This document shows positions 7,830 to 17,346 of a DNA stretch of 64,000 nucleotides, piece by piece. A program made the translations under genes and the position numbers. The notes beneath the pieces were generated by a model that saw only the letters and a program-made list of their open reading frames with translations, was not told the DNA's origin and did not search any database. How positions within the stretch are numbered: position 1 is the stretch's first letter; each line of letters opens with the position of its first letter. Source of the stretch: Ruminococcus flavefaciens ND2009. GTDB taxonomy: Bacteria; Bacillota; Clostridia; Oscillospirales; Ruminococcaceae. The stretch covers positions 1 through 64,000 of the forward strand of contig NZ_JHXI01000010.1 of NCBI RefSeq assembly GCF_000621785.1. Direction: 5' to 3'.

Positions 7830-10697
7830 TTATACTCCCATGAAGTAGCTTACGTCATACCAGCCGAATGTACCCTTGAATGATGTACCGCCGCCTGCTT
7901 TGCCGCCGCCGGTGGTATTGATGAGGCTGAATGAGTTCTTAGCCTGTGACATACCGTCTGCAAGACAGCTTCCGACTATAACTGGCTTCAAAGGAACCTC
8001 TTCACCCTTCTTAGGATCTGGATGAATATTGCCATATTCGTCCAGGTATGTTACTTCATATTCACCTGCAACAGAAGTGTCAAGTGTAAGCGTAGGAGCC
8101 TTGAATGTACCTACACAAGTACTATTATCATTGAAGGTAAGTGTAGCGCCCTCAGTTGCATAATACTCTATAGGCCAAACATCAGTATACTTTACCTGCA
8201 TACCATTAACATAGTTGCTGGGTCTGATCAAACTATGGAGATCAATACGGCAATCTCCGTCAATAAGGAAATTGACCTTAGCACTTGCTGCATCAACAAT
8301 GAGCTCCTTATTATTGTACATATTAACATTCTTCAGAACGATCCAAATCTCGCTTGAAGCCTTGATATTTATCTTGTCAATAGGAAGCTTATATGACTTT
8401 GTGTAATCAGATTCATCACCGATTATACAGGATTTCTCTATATAACCGCTGGGTGCAACAGAAGGATTAAGGCTGTTGCCGCTGAATGCGTTGGGAAGTG
8501 ATGTGTTATCACCGGGTACGGTGAGGTACTTATCAGGGACATCCATATAGTACTGTCCGTCAAATGTACCATCGTCATTTAAGTTAAGATCCTTACGTAC
8601 TTCCTGGAGTGTCTTGACTATCTTGCCATCTGTAGAAGGCTCAAAGCCTCCGGCTGTATATTTGCCCCAGATCTTATCCTTTTCCATTGATGCGGGGTAT
8701 GCACTTCCGTGATCCTTGACATACTCGGAATAGTCATGAATATCAGCAGCTCCGACCTTGTTCTTGGCTTCTCCTTCGCCAACAACGTTTCCTGAAGGAT
8801 CGGTGTAATATGAACCCCTTGCGTCCTTCTCGTCGATCCTCTCGTATTCTGTACCGTTCTTCTTGAAGTATGTGAAGTCTGAATCAACTGTGATAGCGAT
8901 AGGATCTCCGTTTGCGCCGATCACGTTATTGCCGTCTTCGTCCTTAAGGTACATTATATGACCATCGGGATCAACTGCATATTTTGAGTATTGATCGAAT
9001 ACTATTGTATTCTGATCTTCAGTACCGTTTTCTGTGATCCTGTAATAAGGAGCCGCATCCCACCAGTTTTCTGTACCGTTCTGTACATAAATGGTCTTAT
9101 GATCCCATACAAGGTCTTCAGTAGAACCGTCAGGATAAGTGATCTCATTGTGCCAGGGTTCATGATTCATCTTCTGATCAGATACCTCAGTGACCTCAAT
9201 AGGATTGTTTTCAAAGATCCTGCTGGGTACTTCTTCGACGCCGGGGAAAAGCTGGTTATCATGATATGAATAACCGGGCTTCATAACCTCTGTCTTAGAC
9301 TCATCACCTGAGTGATTGCTGTTATAGATCTGACCCTTAACGATCTTGTTGATATTGTTGTTGTCAAACTGTAAGTGTTCTGCTACAACAAGGTCACCGT
9401 AAATTGTAACGCCATCCTTTATTGTGCAATTGCCCTGAACTCTTACATCACCGTGGATCTCAGCCTGCTGAAGAGTGAGATCGCCCATGCAGTAGATGTT
9501 ACCGCCTGTTGAATTATGCTGTGTTTCAGTTCTCTGAACTACAGATGTCGACCATTCATAAAGCTTGTTGCCTGATTTATTGCCAAAGAAATTCTGACCC
9601 TTATAATAAGTCATCGTCTTCTGAGCGTCTCCGTCTCTGTCTGCATACGGAGCTTCGATAGTTGTTCCGTCATTCTTGTCCATAAGATAGAGATCAGCGT
9701 TGATAGTCATAGTAGCATTGGCATAAAGTGTACCGGCAAAGACATTGAAAGGAGAATTATTTCCTGTTACAAGCCCATAATTAGCCTCATCAGTAGGAGC
9801 AATAACACCCTCAACAAAGAGATAAGGTATCTCAGCCTGAGTATAATTCTGAGTCATATCATACTCATTAATAATAAAATTATTACCATGCTCTAATAAC
9901 AGGTTGCCCTTGATAACTGTCTGTGAATAAGGCTTTGCTGCATTATCTTCATCAAGAGGCTTGTGTACGTAAATATGAGTGTCAGATGCACCGAAAACAA
10001 CATTGGAGTTTACAAACATCAGAGTTGTATCGATCAGCTGTTTGTTATGAACATGGTATACCTCGGCTGCACTATTGCCGATACCAACGCCGAGACCGCC
10101 TGTGATCATCGCACCGTTGGGGAAGTGGTTACCTCCGACCTCCTGGAAACCGTTGATACCGCCAGGGCTGATCTTTGAGCCTGATGATGCTGTCTTCTGG
10201 ATATAAGCTGCGACCGTCTCGTATTCTCTGCCCACCTTACAGGTAGCAGTTACCTTAACGCCTTCGACCTTATTCCACTTTGAAACACCTGTGTTGTCTG
10301 CGGGGAAGAAGTTGTAAGCCTCAGAGTTGTCAAGCTGTTCAACCTTGATTCGATCTGCGACCCAGTCGCCATGTTCGTCAATGTAGCCGATCTCACCCAG
10401 TGTTTTATCCGGGATAACTACCTTGGGGTACATTTCCTTGATCTTGCCTGAGCCTGAGCCCATTTCTTCCACTGCAGCCTCGATGCCCTTGTCGCGCTTC
10501 ATGGCCTGTGTGAAACTCTCGATAGCTGTTCTTGCGGTATAGCTGGCCTGCGAGATAGAGTATGACCTGTGTGCTCTGTTGCCTGCGGCAGACGCAAGCG
10601 CCAGAGTACCGGTCAGAAAGATTATCAGCAATGCCATTACACATACAACGGTAAACAGTACCGAGCCGCGCAGTGTTTTTTTCTTCTCTGTTTTCAT
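7830..10697 (-). CDS. Large GspK/PilX-like pilus protein with repeat-rich ectodomain (955 aa)
   Basis: Predicted exported pilus-associated protein, possibly a tip adhesin. The N-terminus reads KKKTLRGSVLFTVVCVMALL: a pilin-like leader and helix, but mature position 5 is Thr rather than Glu, the usual feature of GspK/PilX. After the helix, the segment SYTARTAIESFTQAMKRD resembles PilX N-terminal regions. The remaining 880 residues include a beta-rich middle with bactofilin-like steps (GDVRVQGNCTIKDGVTIYGD, GDLTLQQAEIHGDV), several Asp/Asn/Gly-rich loops and no dockerin. It is far longer than usual GspK (about 330). It sits between pilO and the minor pilins. Function of the ectodomain is unknown to me; cellulose or cell-surface binding is a guess from context. 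Confidence 0.75.
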   Translation of the reverse strand: MKTEKKKTLRGSVLFTVVCVMALLIIFLTGTLALASAAGNRAHRSYSISQASYTARTAIESFTQAMKRDKGIEAAVEEMGSGSGKIKEMYPKVVIPDKTLGEIGYIDEHGDWVADRIKVEQLDNSEAYNFFPADNTGVSKWNKVEGVKVTATCKVGREYETVAAYIQKTASSGSKISPGGINGFQEVGGNHFPNGAMITGGLGVGIGNSAAEVYHVHNKQLIDTTLMFVNSNVVFGASDTHIYVHKPLDEDNAAKPYSQTVIKGNLLLEHGNNFIINEYDMTQNYTQAEIPYLFVEGVIAPTDEANYGLVTGNNSPFNVFAGTLYANATMTINADLYLMDKNDGTTIEAPYADRDGDAQKTMTYYKGQNFFGNKSGNKLYEWSTSVVQRTETQHNSTGGNIYCMGDLTLQQAEIHGDVRVQGNCTIKDGVTIYGDLVVAEHLQFDNNNINKIVKGQIYNSNHSGDESKTEVMKPGYSYHDNQLFPGVEEVPSRIFENNPIEVTEVSDQKMNHEPWHNEITYPDGSTEDLVWDHKTIYVQNGTENWWDAAPYYRITENGTEDQNTIVFDQYSKYAVDPDGHIMYLKDEDGNNVIGANGDPIAITVDSDFTYFKKNGTEYERIDEKDARGSYYTDPSGNVVGEGEAKNKVGAADIHDYSEYVKDHGSAYPASMEKDKIWGKYTAGGFEPSTDGKIVKTLQEVRKDLNLNDDGTFDGQYYMDVPDKYLTVPGDNTSLPNAFSGNSLNPSVAPSGYIEKSCIIGDESDYTKSYKLPIDKINIKASSEIWIVLKNVNMYNNKELIVDAASAKVNFLIDGDCRIDLHSLIRPSNYVNGMQVKYTDVWPIEYYATEGATLTFNDNSTCVGTFKAPTLTLDTSVAGEYEVTYLDEYGNIHPDPKKGEEVPLKPVIVGSCLADGMSQAKNSFSLINTTGGGKAGGGTSFKGTFGWYDVSYFMGV

Positions 10698-10782
10698 TTT
10701 CCTAACCGCCTTTCAAGTTATATTTTTCTCAATAACCGTAGCGTTTAATATAGGGTATTCTGCATACTCACCGTATGAGACA

Positions 10783-11574
10783 TCAGTCAACATTCGGCTC
10801 TTCCATATTGTATACTGAATAAAGTGTGATTACGAGTGTAGCCTTTGAGGTGTTGGAGATCTCCGTACCCTCACCTGCTGCAACCTTAACTTCCTCACCG
10901 TCGGGTGAATCGGGAAGTGATACCTTTGCCTGATCAGCAGCATCCTTACCGAAGCTGTAATCACTGATATCAACTGAAACGACGTTCTCAGCCTTCTCGA
11001 ATTCCTTGATCTTCTGGAGGTAATCAAAGATATGCTTTCTTGTACCCGTTACTTCAACGCCGTACTTTGTCTGAACGATGGATTCCTTAGCTCTCTGTGA
11101 CAGTGAAGCGCCTTCAGCATTCGCACTGTCGAATGCCTTCTGGAGGCTTCCGTTTACGTCAGCTGATCTACGGAGATCGCCGAGGGGATCCTTTACTTCG
11201 TCGTAGTAGTAATCAAGAGGAGCAAGTGAAGTTTCCTCAAGGGTTACGTTTGTGACCTTTACCTTTGCCTCGTCAGCAAAGCCCTGCATGTACTCATCTA
11301 CGTATGTGGGGCTCATTAATCTGTCAAGAGGAACAAATACCTTAGCCTCTTCGTTTGTGTTTGTGTAAGTTTCCTTGATGTCCTTCTGGATGCCGGGGAT
11401 CGCTGCGATCTTGCTTTCGATCTCCTTCTTCTGCTGCTCAACCTTTTCAAGAGACTCCTTGTCTGTCTTGATCTTTTGGTATGTAGGCTTGCAAAGTGCA
11501 AAACCACCGATGAGCAGGATTGTTATCGCTAAAAGAATACCTGCGATTATCTTATCTCTGTATGTAATTTTCAT
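10783..11574 (-). CDS. pilO: PilO-like pilus alignment protein (263 aa)
   Basis: Inner-membrane protein linking the PilM/N platform to the pilus machine. One N-terminal membrane helix (DKIIAGILLAITILLIGGFALC, residues 7-28) is followed by a coiled-coil (KIKTDKESLEKVEQQKKEIE) and an extracytoplasmic ferredoxin-like domain containing the KYGVEVTGTRKHIFDYLQKI segment, a hallmark of PilO-type folds. Its start at 11574 lies 2 nt beyond the upstream pilMN stop at 11577, so translation is probably coupled. Length is somewhat above typical PilO (about 200-210). Assignment rests on order, topology and the partial motif. Confidence 0.78.
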   Translation of the reverse strand: MKITYRDKIIAGILLAITILLIGGFALCKPTYQKIKTDKESLEKVEQQKKEIESKIAAIPGIQKDIKETYTNTNEEAKVFVPLDRLMSPTYVDEYMQGFADEAKVKVTNVTLEETSLAPLDYYYDEVKDPLGDLRRSADVNGSLQKAFDSANAEGASLSQRAKESIVQTKYGVEVTGTRKHIFDYLQKIKEFEKAENVVSVDISDYSFGKDAADQAKVSLPDSPDGEEVKVAAGEGTEISNTSKATLVITLYSVYNMEEPNVD

Positions 11575-11576
11575 TC

Positions 11577-13166
11577 TTATTCAGCCTCCTTGTCAGTTTC
11601 AGCAGGGTGGTAAGCACTCTTATTGGGAACAAGGTCAACCTCAGCATTGAAGGAGATTATATCCTTGCTCTCGTGAGTCTCATCGTTGGTAACAGTAGAT
11701 ACCACGTAGCCGCCATAACCTGCGTTCTTGAACATGTCGCTCTTATAGAGATTATCTACAAAGTCTGCGGGAAGCTGCTGTGCATATTCTTCCTTAACTG
11801 CGTCACACTGTACAGAGAATGAGATAACGCCGTCCTGATACTTGGGGCTGATGATCTTGAACTCCTTGACATCCTTTTCCTTACAGGTCTCTTCAAGGAT
11901 CTTTTCGATCTCATCATACTCACTGCCTGAGATGTTGGGGAGTGAAAGGTAAGCCTCTTTTGCATTGTTGATCTTTGTGTAATAAGCATTAACAACGTCT
12001 CTGAGGCCGAGAAGTCTCTGATGCTTAGCCAGTGACTCCTGAGTTGATGTGCTGTTGATGAATTTATTGCAGTCATCGATCTTATTTTCGAGGCTCAGCT
12101 GACGCATCTTCATAGCTCCGAAGACAACGCCTGCGAGAAGAAGTGAACCTGCCAGGCATCCGATGAGAACAATATTACCTGTGTTCTCATTTCTCATCTT
12201 TGTCTTTACGACAGCGCCCAGTTCAGCCTCGAGAAGGTTGATCTTCTCAACTTCCTTGTTTCTCTTGAACATAGCGCCGATAGCGTTTGCGTAGAGAGAG
12301 AACTCAAGGTTTTCGTGGCCGTGGATCTGAGGAGGAACATTGATGAGGCTGGTCTTGAGGTCCAGCTTCTCAAGCTCATCGGTAAGTCTTACATACTCAT
12401 GAGTGTCGCCGTAGAAGATTACGTTCTCGATTGACTCACCTGTATTACGGCTCCTGTGGAACTGGAGCATACGGAAGATGTTCTCGTTTACAGCTTCGAA
12501 TACATAGTCGTCCGAGTAGCCATAGTCAGCTGCGTCGATGGAAGCGAAACGTGAGAACGAAAGCTGTCCATGCTCATAGAGGTTGAGTGAGATGAAGTTG
12601 TTATCGATCTGAACAGCGAGGAGGGGCATCTTTGATCTGATCTTTGTATCAGCAAGAAGAACCTTGGTGATACAGTTGCATCCGATCATAACCGATCTCA
12701 GTGAGATGGTGTTGAGAAGTCTGAATACCTCTCTGTAGCTGTTAACGATCTCATAGGGGCAGGCGGTAGCGAGGATCTTGTATGAAGGCTCGCTTGCCTC
12801 GCTGCTGTCAGCCTCACCTACGATGATGTAGGATACGCTGTATGAATCGTCCAGATTGAGCTCAGCCTGCATCTGAAGCTTAACTGTCTTCTGGAGGTCC
12901 TGTGTCCTTCCCTTGGGAACGACCATTTCCTTGAAGATAGTCAGGTTGGAGGAGATCGAAACGATCGCTTCCTTATCAGGCATTCTGTGCATTTTCAGAA
13001 CGTTGTTGATGAGAGTAGCAACTGCGGGAACATCCTTAACGTGTCCGTTAACGATATAGCCCTCTTCTACGTTGACTGTTGCAGCGGAGCTGATCTTGAT
13101 CTTGCCGCCGCTCTCAACGCCCTTAACAACTCGTATATTTCTATCAGTAATATCAAATGAAAGCAT
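11577..13166 (-). CDS. PilM-PilN fusion protein (529 aa)
   Basis: Combines two proteins of the pilus inner-membrane platform. Residues 1-310 match PilM: actin-like ATPase fold starting LSFDITDRNIRVVKG, with segments such as KEAIVSISSNLTIFKEMVVP and ENVIFYGDTHEY. A single membrane helix (IVLIGCLAGSLLLAGVVFGA, about residue 340) follows, then a periplasm-side type domain with coiled coil and ferredoxin-like pattern, as in PilN. In most bacteria these are separate cytoplasmic and membrane proteins. The start at 13166 has AGGTGGAAAG upstream. The gene is 22 nt after pilC and is followed directly by pilO, matching the pilMNO order. Confidence 0.8.
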   Translation of the reverse strand: MLSFDITDRNIRVVKGVESGGKIKISSAATVNVEEGYIVNGHVKDVPAVATLINNVLKMHRMPDKEAIVSISSNLTIFKEMVVPKGRTQDLQKTVKLQMQAELNLDDSYSVSYIIVGEADSSEASEPSYKILATACPYEIVNSYREVFRLLNTISLRSVMIGCNCITKVLLADTKIRSKMPLLAVQIDNNFISLNLYEHGQLSFSRFASIDAADYGYSDDYVFEAVNENIFRMLQFHRSRNTGESIENVIFYGDTHEYVRLTDELEKLDLKTSLINVPPQIHGHENLEFSLYANAIGAMFKRNKEVEKINLLEAELGAVVKTKMRNENTGNIVLIGCLAGSLLLAGVVFGAMKMRQLSLENKIDDCNKFINSTSTQESLAKHQRLLGLRDVVNAYYTKINNAKEAYLSLPNISGSEYDEIEKILEETCKEKDVKEFKIISPKYQDGVISFSVQCDAVKEEYAQQLPADFVDNLYKSDMFKNAGYGGYVVSTVTNDETHESKDIISFNAEVDLVPNKSAYHPAETDKEAE

Positions 13167-13187
13167 TTATCTTTCCACCTTTCCGTT

Positions 13188-14384
13188 TTATTCGTTTTCG
13201 ATACTCTCGAGTGAACCGTAGAGAGCAGGGTAAACGCCGATAACTACCATACCGATGATAAGTCCCATGAATATCAGAAGAACAGGCTGTACCAGACCAA
13301 CGAGACGCTGGACTGCTGCGTCAGATTCTTCCTCGTAGTAATCCGATGTCTTTTCAAGGATGCTGTCAAGAGCACCTGACTCTTCGCCGACGTAGATTAC
13401 CGAGCAGAACATAGGCTCGAATATCTCCGTACGGGTTATCGCTGATGAAAGGGTCTCGCCCTGTTTTACCTCATCGACAACGCTCTCGAATTTTTCATCG
13501 ATATACGAATTTCCAAGGATGGCGGAAGATCTTTCGAGGCATTCTACCATAGGGATACCGCTGGAATAGAGTGACGAAAGGGTTCTTGAGAATCTTCCTG
13601 TGTAGATCTTTGTAACAAGAGGGCCGAACATTGGTCCCTTGATGATGAATCTGTGGACTTTTTTCCTGAAGCTGGGGATCGTCATCGCATACTTGAAGCC
13701 TGCGAACAGACCAATAAGAATGATGATGAGGAGCCACCACTTTGTTCTGAGGAATTTACTTATGGCTGCCATTATCTTTGTGAGGAGAGGCATCTTGCTC
13801 TTGTCCTCATACATATCGATGAATGCAGGCATGATAAACGTAAAGAGGAATATTACAACAACTACACAAAGCACGAGAAGAACGATCGGGTAGATCATAG
13901 CGCCTCTGATGGAGTTCTTGAGTTTGTTTTCCTTTGCGTAGTGATCAGCCATACGAGTCATGATGATATCCAGCGAACCGCTGGTCTCACCTGCTCCGAC
14001 CATTGAGATCAGGAACTCGGGGAATGAGCCCGAATGCATTTCGAGGGTAGACGAGAAGGATTCACCCTTCTGAACGTTCTCGTAGACATCCTGCCATATA
14101 GCTCTTGCTTTCTCATTTTCCTGCTCTTTGGTAAGGATATCGATGGCTTTTACAAGCGTCAGACCCGAAGTAAGCATAGCGCTCAGCTGTCTGCAGCAGA
14201 AGTTAAGTTCCTTCGTGTTGAACTTGTAGATTGTTTTTGAGTCAGAATTGCCTTCCTTGAATTCCTTTACATACAAGCCCTTTTCTCTGGCTCGCTGCAT
14301 GAATTCCTGCTCACTGTCCGCATTCATGACACCCTTGATCTGCTTGCCTTTTGCGTCCTGAGCAATGTAGGAAAAACTCTTCAT
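13188..14384 (-). CDS. pilC: Type IV pilus inner-membrane platform protein PilC (GspF family)
   Basis: Polytopic membrane platform on which PilB/PilT act. At 398 residues it has family length. The N-terminus (FSYIAQDAKGKQIKGVMNADSEQE) is the typical GspF start. Two GspF domains are visible, each beginning with a cytoplasmic helix bundle (FCCRQLSAMLTSGLTLVKAI and FSRTLSSLYSSGIPMVECL) and ending in membrane segments (MIYPIVLLVLCVVVVIFLFTF; PVLLIFMGLIIGMVVIGV). It is the first gene of the six-gene operon with a near-consensus promoter 60 nt upstream and a GGAGGTGG ribosome binding site. Confidence 0.95.
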   Translation of the reverse strand: MKSFSYIAQDAKGKQIKGVMNADSEQEFMQRAREKGLYVKEFKEGNSDSKTIYKFNTKELNFCCRQLSAMLTSGLTLVKAIDILTKEQENEKARAIWQDVYENVQKGESFSSTLEMHSGSFPEFLISMVGAGETSGSLDIIMTRMADHYAKENKLKNSIRGAMIYPIVLLVLCVVVVIFLFTFIMPAFIDMYEDKSKMPLLTKIMAAISKFLRTKWWLLIIILIGLFAGFKYAMTIPSFRKKVHRFIIKGPMFGPLVTKIYTGRFSRTLSSLYSSGIPMVECLERSSAILGNSYIDEKFESVVDEVKQGETLSSAITRTEIFEPMFCSVIYVGEESGALDSILEKTSDYYEEESDAAVQRLVGLVQPVLLIFMGLIIGMVVIGVYPALYGSLESIENE

Positions 14385-14444
14385 GAAACCACCTCCATAA
14401 TTAATTACTTGTGATGAACGTTTCTCACTGCCTTAATAATAACA

Positions 14445-14473
14445 ATTATAACATTTTAAGAGTTACTTTTCAA
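14445..14473 (-). promoter_or_regulatory. Promoter of the pilC-pilMN-pilO operon
   Basis: Minus-strand TTGAAA (14468-14473), 17-nt spacer, TATAAT (14445-14450), about 60 nt before the pilC start. No riboswitch is evident between it and the gene. Confidence 0.82.
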
Positions 14474-14479
14474 TCGCTT

Positions 14480-14915
14480 TTTTGACATAAATAATCTGCC
14501 GTTTTTTATCAATATTTACCAAGATTTATACTATCGGTAATAAAGACTATTGAAAACGGCTTATATTCTCGCAAAAACCACGTCTGAAGGCAGCACAATA
14601 TGAGGTATTAGCACACAGATACCAAACATTGTTAAACTTCCACAATAATTATATCACACTCACTTTTAAATTGCAACATAAAAGCTCATTTTTTCTTCTT
14701 TTTTTTACAGAATTGTAAACTGCGGCAATTTGGTTAACTGTAATTTAGTTATTTTGCCCGTTATGGTATTAAATGGACCTTCTTACACACTCAAAACCGC
14801 CGTGAAACTTGTGGACAAGTTTATAGTTTTTACATTAGATACCCCGTATCTTAGGCTTTTGTCTCCGTATACTATTATAATATATATATCCCTATATTGA
14901 TGTTTATACCGCCCC
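14480..14915. other. AT-rich intergenic region between pilC and uvrC
   Basis: About 440 nt with no coding frame, tRNA or terminator that I can support. It has several short TATAAT-like strings, as expected by chance in such AT-rich DNA. I looked on the minus strand for a class I c-di-GMP riboswitch upstream of the pilus operon and did not find its conserved core. Confidence 0.5.
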
Positions 14916-14919
14916 GTGC

Positions 14920-16743
14920 CTACATCTCCTGTATGACCCTCCAGAGCTCCTCCGCAACGTCATTCCCCACGCCTGCCGTTACCGCAAGCTCCTCGGGAGT
15001 CGCCCTGCGGAGATTGGCTATGGTCTTGTACTTCATGAACAGCTTTGCCGCCTTCTTTTCGCCTATTCCGCGTACTTTAAGCAGCTCGGAGCTGTAGGTC
15101 TTTTTCTTGTGGCGCGAGTGCATGAAGCTGACGGAATAGCGGTGGACCTCATCCTGTATCCTGGTCACCAGGTCAAAGACCTGTCTCAGCTCGTTTATCT
15201 GTATCTCCCGTCCTCCCGTAGCAATGGCACGGGTACGGTGCTTATCGTCCTTGACCATGCCGAACAGCGGTATATCCAGCCCCAGCTCCTTCAGCAGCGG
15301 AGCTATGGTGTTTACGTGACCCTTTCCGCCGTCAAGGAGTATCAGGTCGGGAGTGCGGGTGAAGTATTCGTCACCCTCCCCTGTCAGTATATGCGTAAGC
15401 CTTCTTTTCAGCACCTCACGCATACTTCCGTAGTCGTTCTGGAGCTCCTGCTCCTTGATGGTGAAGCGCTTGTACGCCTTTTTCAGCGGTCTGCCGTCCT
15501 CAAATACCACCATGCCCGCCACCATAGACTCCGATGACAGATTTGAGATGTCGTATGCCTCGATATATCGGGGCGGCTTGGGCAGTCCCAGACTCTGAGC
15601 CAGCTGCTCAAGGGCGATGACCTCCCTGCCTGTGCGGTCATTCTTTATTGCGGCGTACTCAGCGCTGTTGTTCTTGGCAAGACGGAGCAGCTCCAGCTGA
15701 CGTCCCTTCTGAGGAACGTGGAGCTTCACCTTCCGCTTCGCCTGTGCCTCCAGCATCTCGACGAGGAGCTCGCTGTCCACGGGCATATGGTCGATGATGA
15801 TAGTCTTCGGTATATCGGGCTTTTTGTAGTAGAATTGCAGCATGAAGCTGCCCAGTATATCCTCGTTGCCGTCGGGAAGAGGAAGCTCGAACACCGCCTT
15901 GTCAAAGAGCCTGTCCTCGCGGTACATCAGCACCGAAATGTACAGACCGTCGGGGTATTCCGCTATGCCGACAACGTCCGCGGACTCAACGCCGCTGTTG
16001 ATTATCTTCTGCTTTTCGGACGCCTTCCTTATGGCGTTTATCCTGTCGCGGAGGATAGCTGCCTTCTCGAAATCCAGCTCCTCGGCGGCTTTGTTCATGT
16101 CCGCCTCCATGCGCTCAACGGACTGTGCGCTGCCGCTGCGTATGAACTCCACAGCCTCGTCCACGGTCTTGCGGTAATCCTCGGCACTTATCCTGCCGCG
16201 GCACACACCCATGCACTGCTTGATGTGGTAGTTGAGGCAGGGACGTCCCTTGCCTATATCCTGCGGAAATCTCCTTCGGCAGGTGGGCAGCATGAACACG
16301 CGGTTGGCTTCGTTGACAGCCTCCTTGGTTATGGCTCCGCTGGTATAGGGACCGAGATAGCGTCCGCTCTGCTTAGTGTTCTTCTCGTTGGTTATCCGCG
16401 GGTACTCCTCATCGGAGATACGGATATAGTGATAGCCCTTGTCGTCCTTCAGCAGGATATTATACTTGGGCTTGTGCTGCTTGATAAGGCTGCACTCCAG
16501 CAGCAGAGCTTCAAACTCGCTGTCAGTGACGATGAAATCATAGTCATAGACGTTGGACACCATTGCCGCTACTTTGGGCGTATGGTCGGGATTTTCGCGG
16601 AAATAGCTGCTGACGCGGTTGTGCAGGTTCTTAGCCTTGCCGATGTATATTATAGAGCTGTCCTTTCTCCTCATGATGTAAACTCCCGGAGAGGAGGTCA
16701 GCTTTGCGGTCTTTTCCCTGAGATAGGGCAGTCTTGGATTCAT
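14920..16743 (-). CDS. uvrC: Excinuclease ABC subunit C
   Basis: Nucleotide excision repair endonuclease that makes both incisions around a UvrA/UvrB-marked lesion. Domains in order: GIY-YIG nuclease (SSPGVYIMRRKDSSIIYIGK, residues about 15-35), a Cys-rich segment (LPTCRRRF ... CLNYHIKQCMGVC), the UVR motif that contacts UvrB (KAAEELDFEKAAILRDRI), an RNase H-like nuclease (YDISNLSSESMVAGMVVFED) and C-terminal helix-hairpin-helix repeats (GEKKAAKLFMKYKTIANL). The start at 16743 (MNPRLPYLREK) matches family starts and has AAGGTG upstream; an in-frame ATG at 16767 is possible. With 607 residues it is full length. Confidence 0.96.
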   Translation of the reverse strand: MNPRLPYLREKTAKLTSSPGVYIMRRKDSSIIYIGKAKNLHNRVSSYFRENPDHTPKVAAMVSNVYDYDFIVTDSEFEALLLECSLIKQHKPKYNILLKDDKGYHYIRISDEEYPRITNEKNTKQSGRYLGPYTSGAITKEAVNEANRVFMLPTCRRRFPQDIGKGRPCLNYHIKQCMGVCRGRISAEDYRKTVDEAVEFIRSGSAQSVERMEADMNKAAEELDFEKAAILRDRINAIRKASEKQKIINSGVESADVVGIAEYPDGLYISVLMYREDRLFDKAVFELPLPDGNEDILGSFMLQFYYKKPDIPKTIIIDHMPVDSELLVEMLEAQAKRKVKLHVPQKGRQLELLRLAKNNSAEYAAIKNDRTGREVIALEQLAQSLGLPKPPRYIEAYDISNLSSESMVAGMVVFEDGRPLKKAYKRFTIKEQELQNDYGSMREVLKRRLTHILTGEGDEYFTRTPDLILLDGGKGHVNTIAPLLKELGLDIPLFGMVKDDKHRTRAIATGGREIQINELRQVFDLVTRIQDEVHRYSVSFMHSRHKKKTYSSELLKVRGIGEKKAAKLFMKYKTIANLRRATPEELAVTAGVGNDVAEELWRVIQEM

Positions 16744-16767
16744 ATTCACCTTATCCCTTTCATTCAC

Positions 16768-16797
16768 AAAAAAGGGGCACCGCGGGGCGCCCTTTAC
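16768..16797 (-). terminator. Terminator-like hairpin between DUF5662 gene and uvrC
   Basis: Minus strand AAAGGGCGCC / GGTGCCCCTTT with one G-U pair and a run of T after it. It lies 4 nt past the stop of the DUF5662 gene and just before uvrC, so uvrC may be partly insulated from it. Confidence 0.7.
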
Positions 16798-16800
16798 GGC

Positions 16801-17346
16801 TCAGCGCCGTTTGTTTTTCTTTACCTGTCTGCGTATATAGCGGAAAACCTCGTCCTCGCCCTTGTCGCGGAGCATGGTCAGCAGAAATTCCAGCTTTGCC
16901 GCAGTAGTCTTTTCGATTATCCTCTTGTGCTTTGAGCGGAGGAAATAGTCCAGGGGCATATTGTCCCTGTAATTCTCCTTGTTGTATGTCTTTGAAGCCG
17001 CCACGCGGTCGCAGAACATCTCAAATATGAATATATCGGGCATTTTCACGGGCTCCAGCCGCTTTGTCTTCATGTTATAGTCTGTCCAGTACTCAAAGTG
17101 ATGGCGGTTCCTGCCCTTGTGGTGCATCCAGGCGCGGGAATAGCCCGACACCTCGCGCTCACGCTCATTGGGGCTCCTGTTGCCCTGATAGTACATCACT
17201 CCCGGAATGAACTCCGTCGGTGAGAACTTGGACAGGTCATGTACCAGTCCCCTCCAGGGAATGCCTGCCTTTATGCAGTGTATGAGCACCTGATGTCTGT
17301 GCTGGCGGACGGTTCTCAGATGTCCGAAAAAGTTCTCAAACAGCAT
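16801..17346 (-). CDS. DUF5662 family protein (181 aa)
   Basis: Cytoplasmic protein of unknown function. The family signature is clear: GLVHDLSKFSPTEFIPGVMY near residue 33, MHHKGRNRHHFEYW near 75, and PDIFIFEMFCDRVAASKTY. The conserved His and Asp residues (HDLSKF, HHKGRNRHH) look like a metal site of an HD-like hydrolase, which is inference. The start at 17346 has GAGGAG at 8 nt and overlaps the 3' end of the lacI-type gene by 11 nt, suggesting translational coupling. A run of basic residues (RRQVKKNKRR) ends the protein. Confidence 0.85.
   Translation of the reverse strand: MLFENFFGHLRTVRQHRHQVLIHCIKAGIPWRGLVHDLSKFSPTEFIPGVMYYQGNRSPNEREREVSGYSRAWMHHKGRNRHHFEYWTDYNMKTKRLEPVKMPDIFIFEMFCDRVAASKTYNKENYRDNMPLDYFLRSKHKRIIEKTTAAKLEFLLTMLRDKGEDEVFRYIRRQVKKNKRR

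Noticed and set aside
14480..14915. Possible c-di-GMP riboswitch upstream of the pilus operon
   Set aside because: The conserved core of class I or II c-di-GMP riboswitches was not visible on the minus strand; only AT-rich sequence and a normal promoter.
15718..16935. 405-codon open frame on the plus strand opposite uvrC
   Set aside because: It is antisense to uvrC, crosses into the next gene, and resembles no family; uvrC has full-length domains in the other frame.
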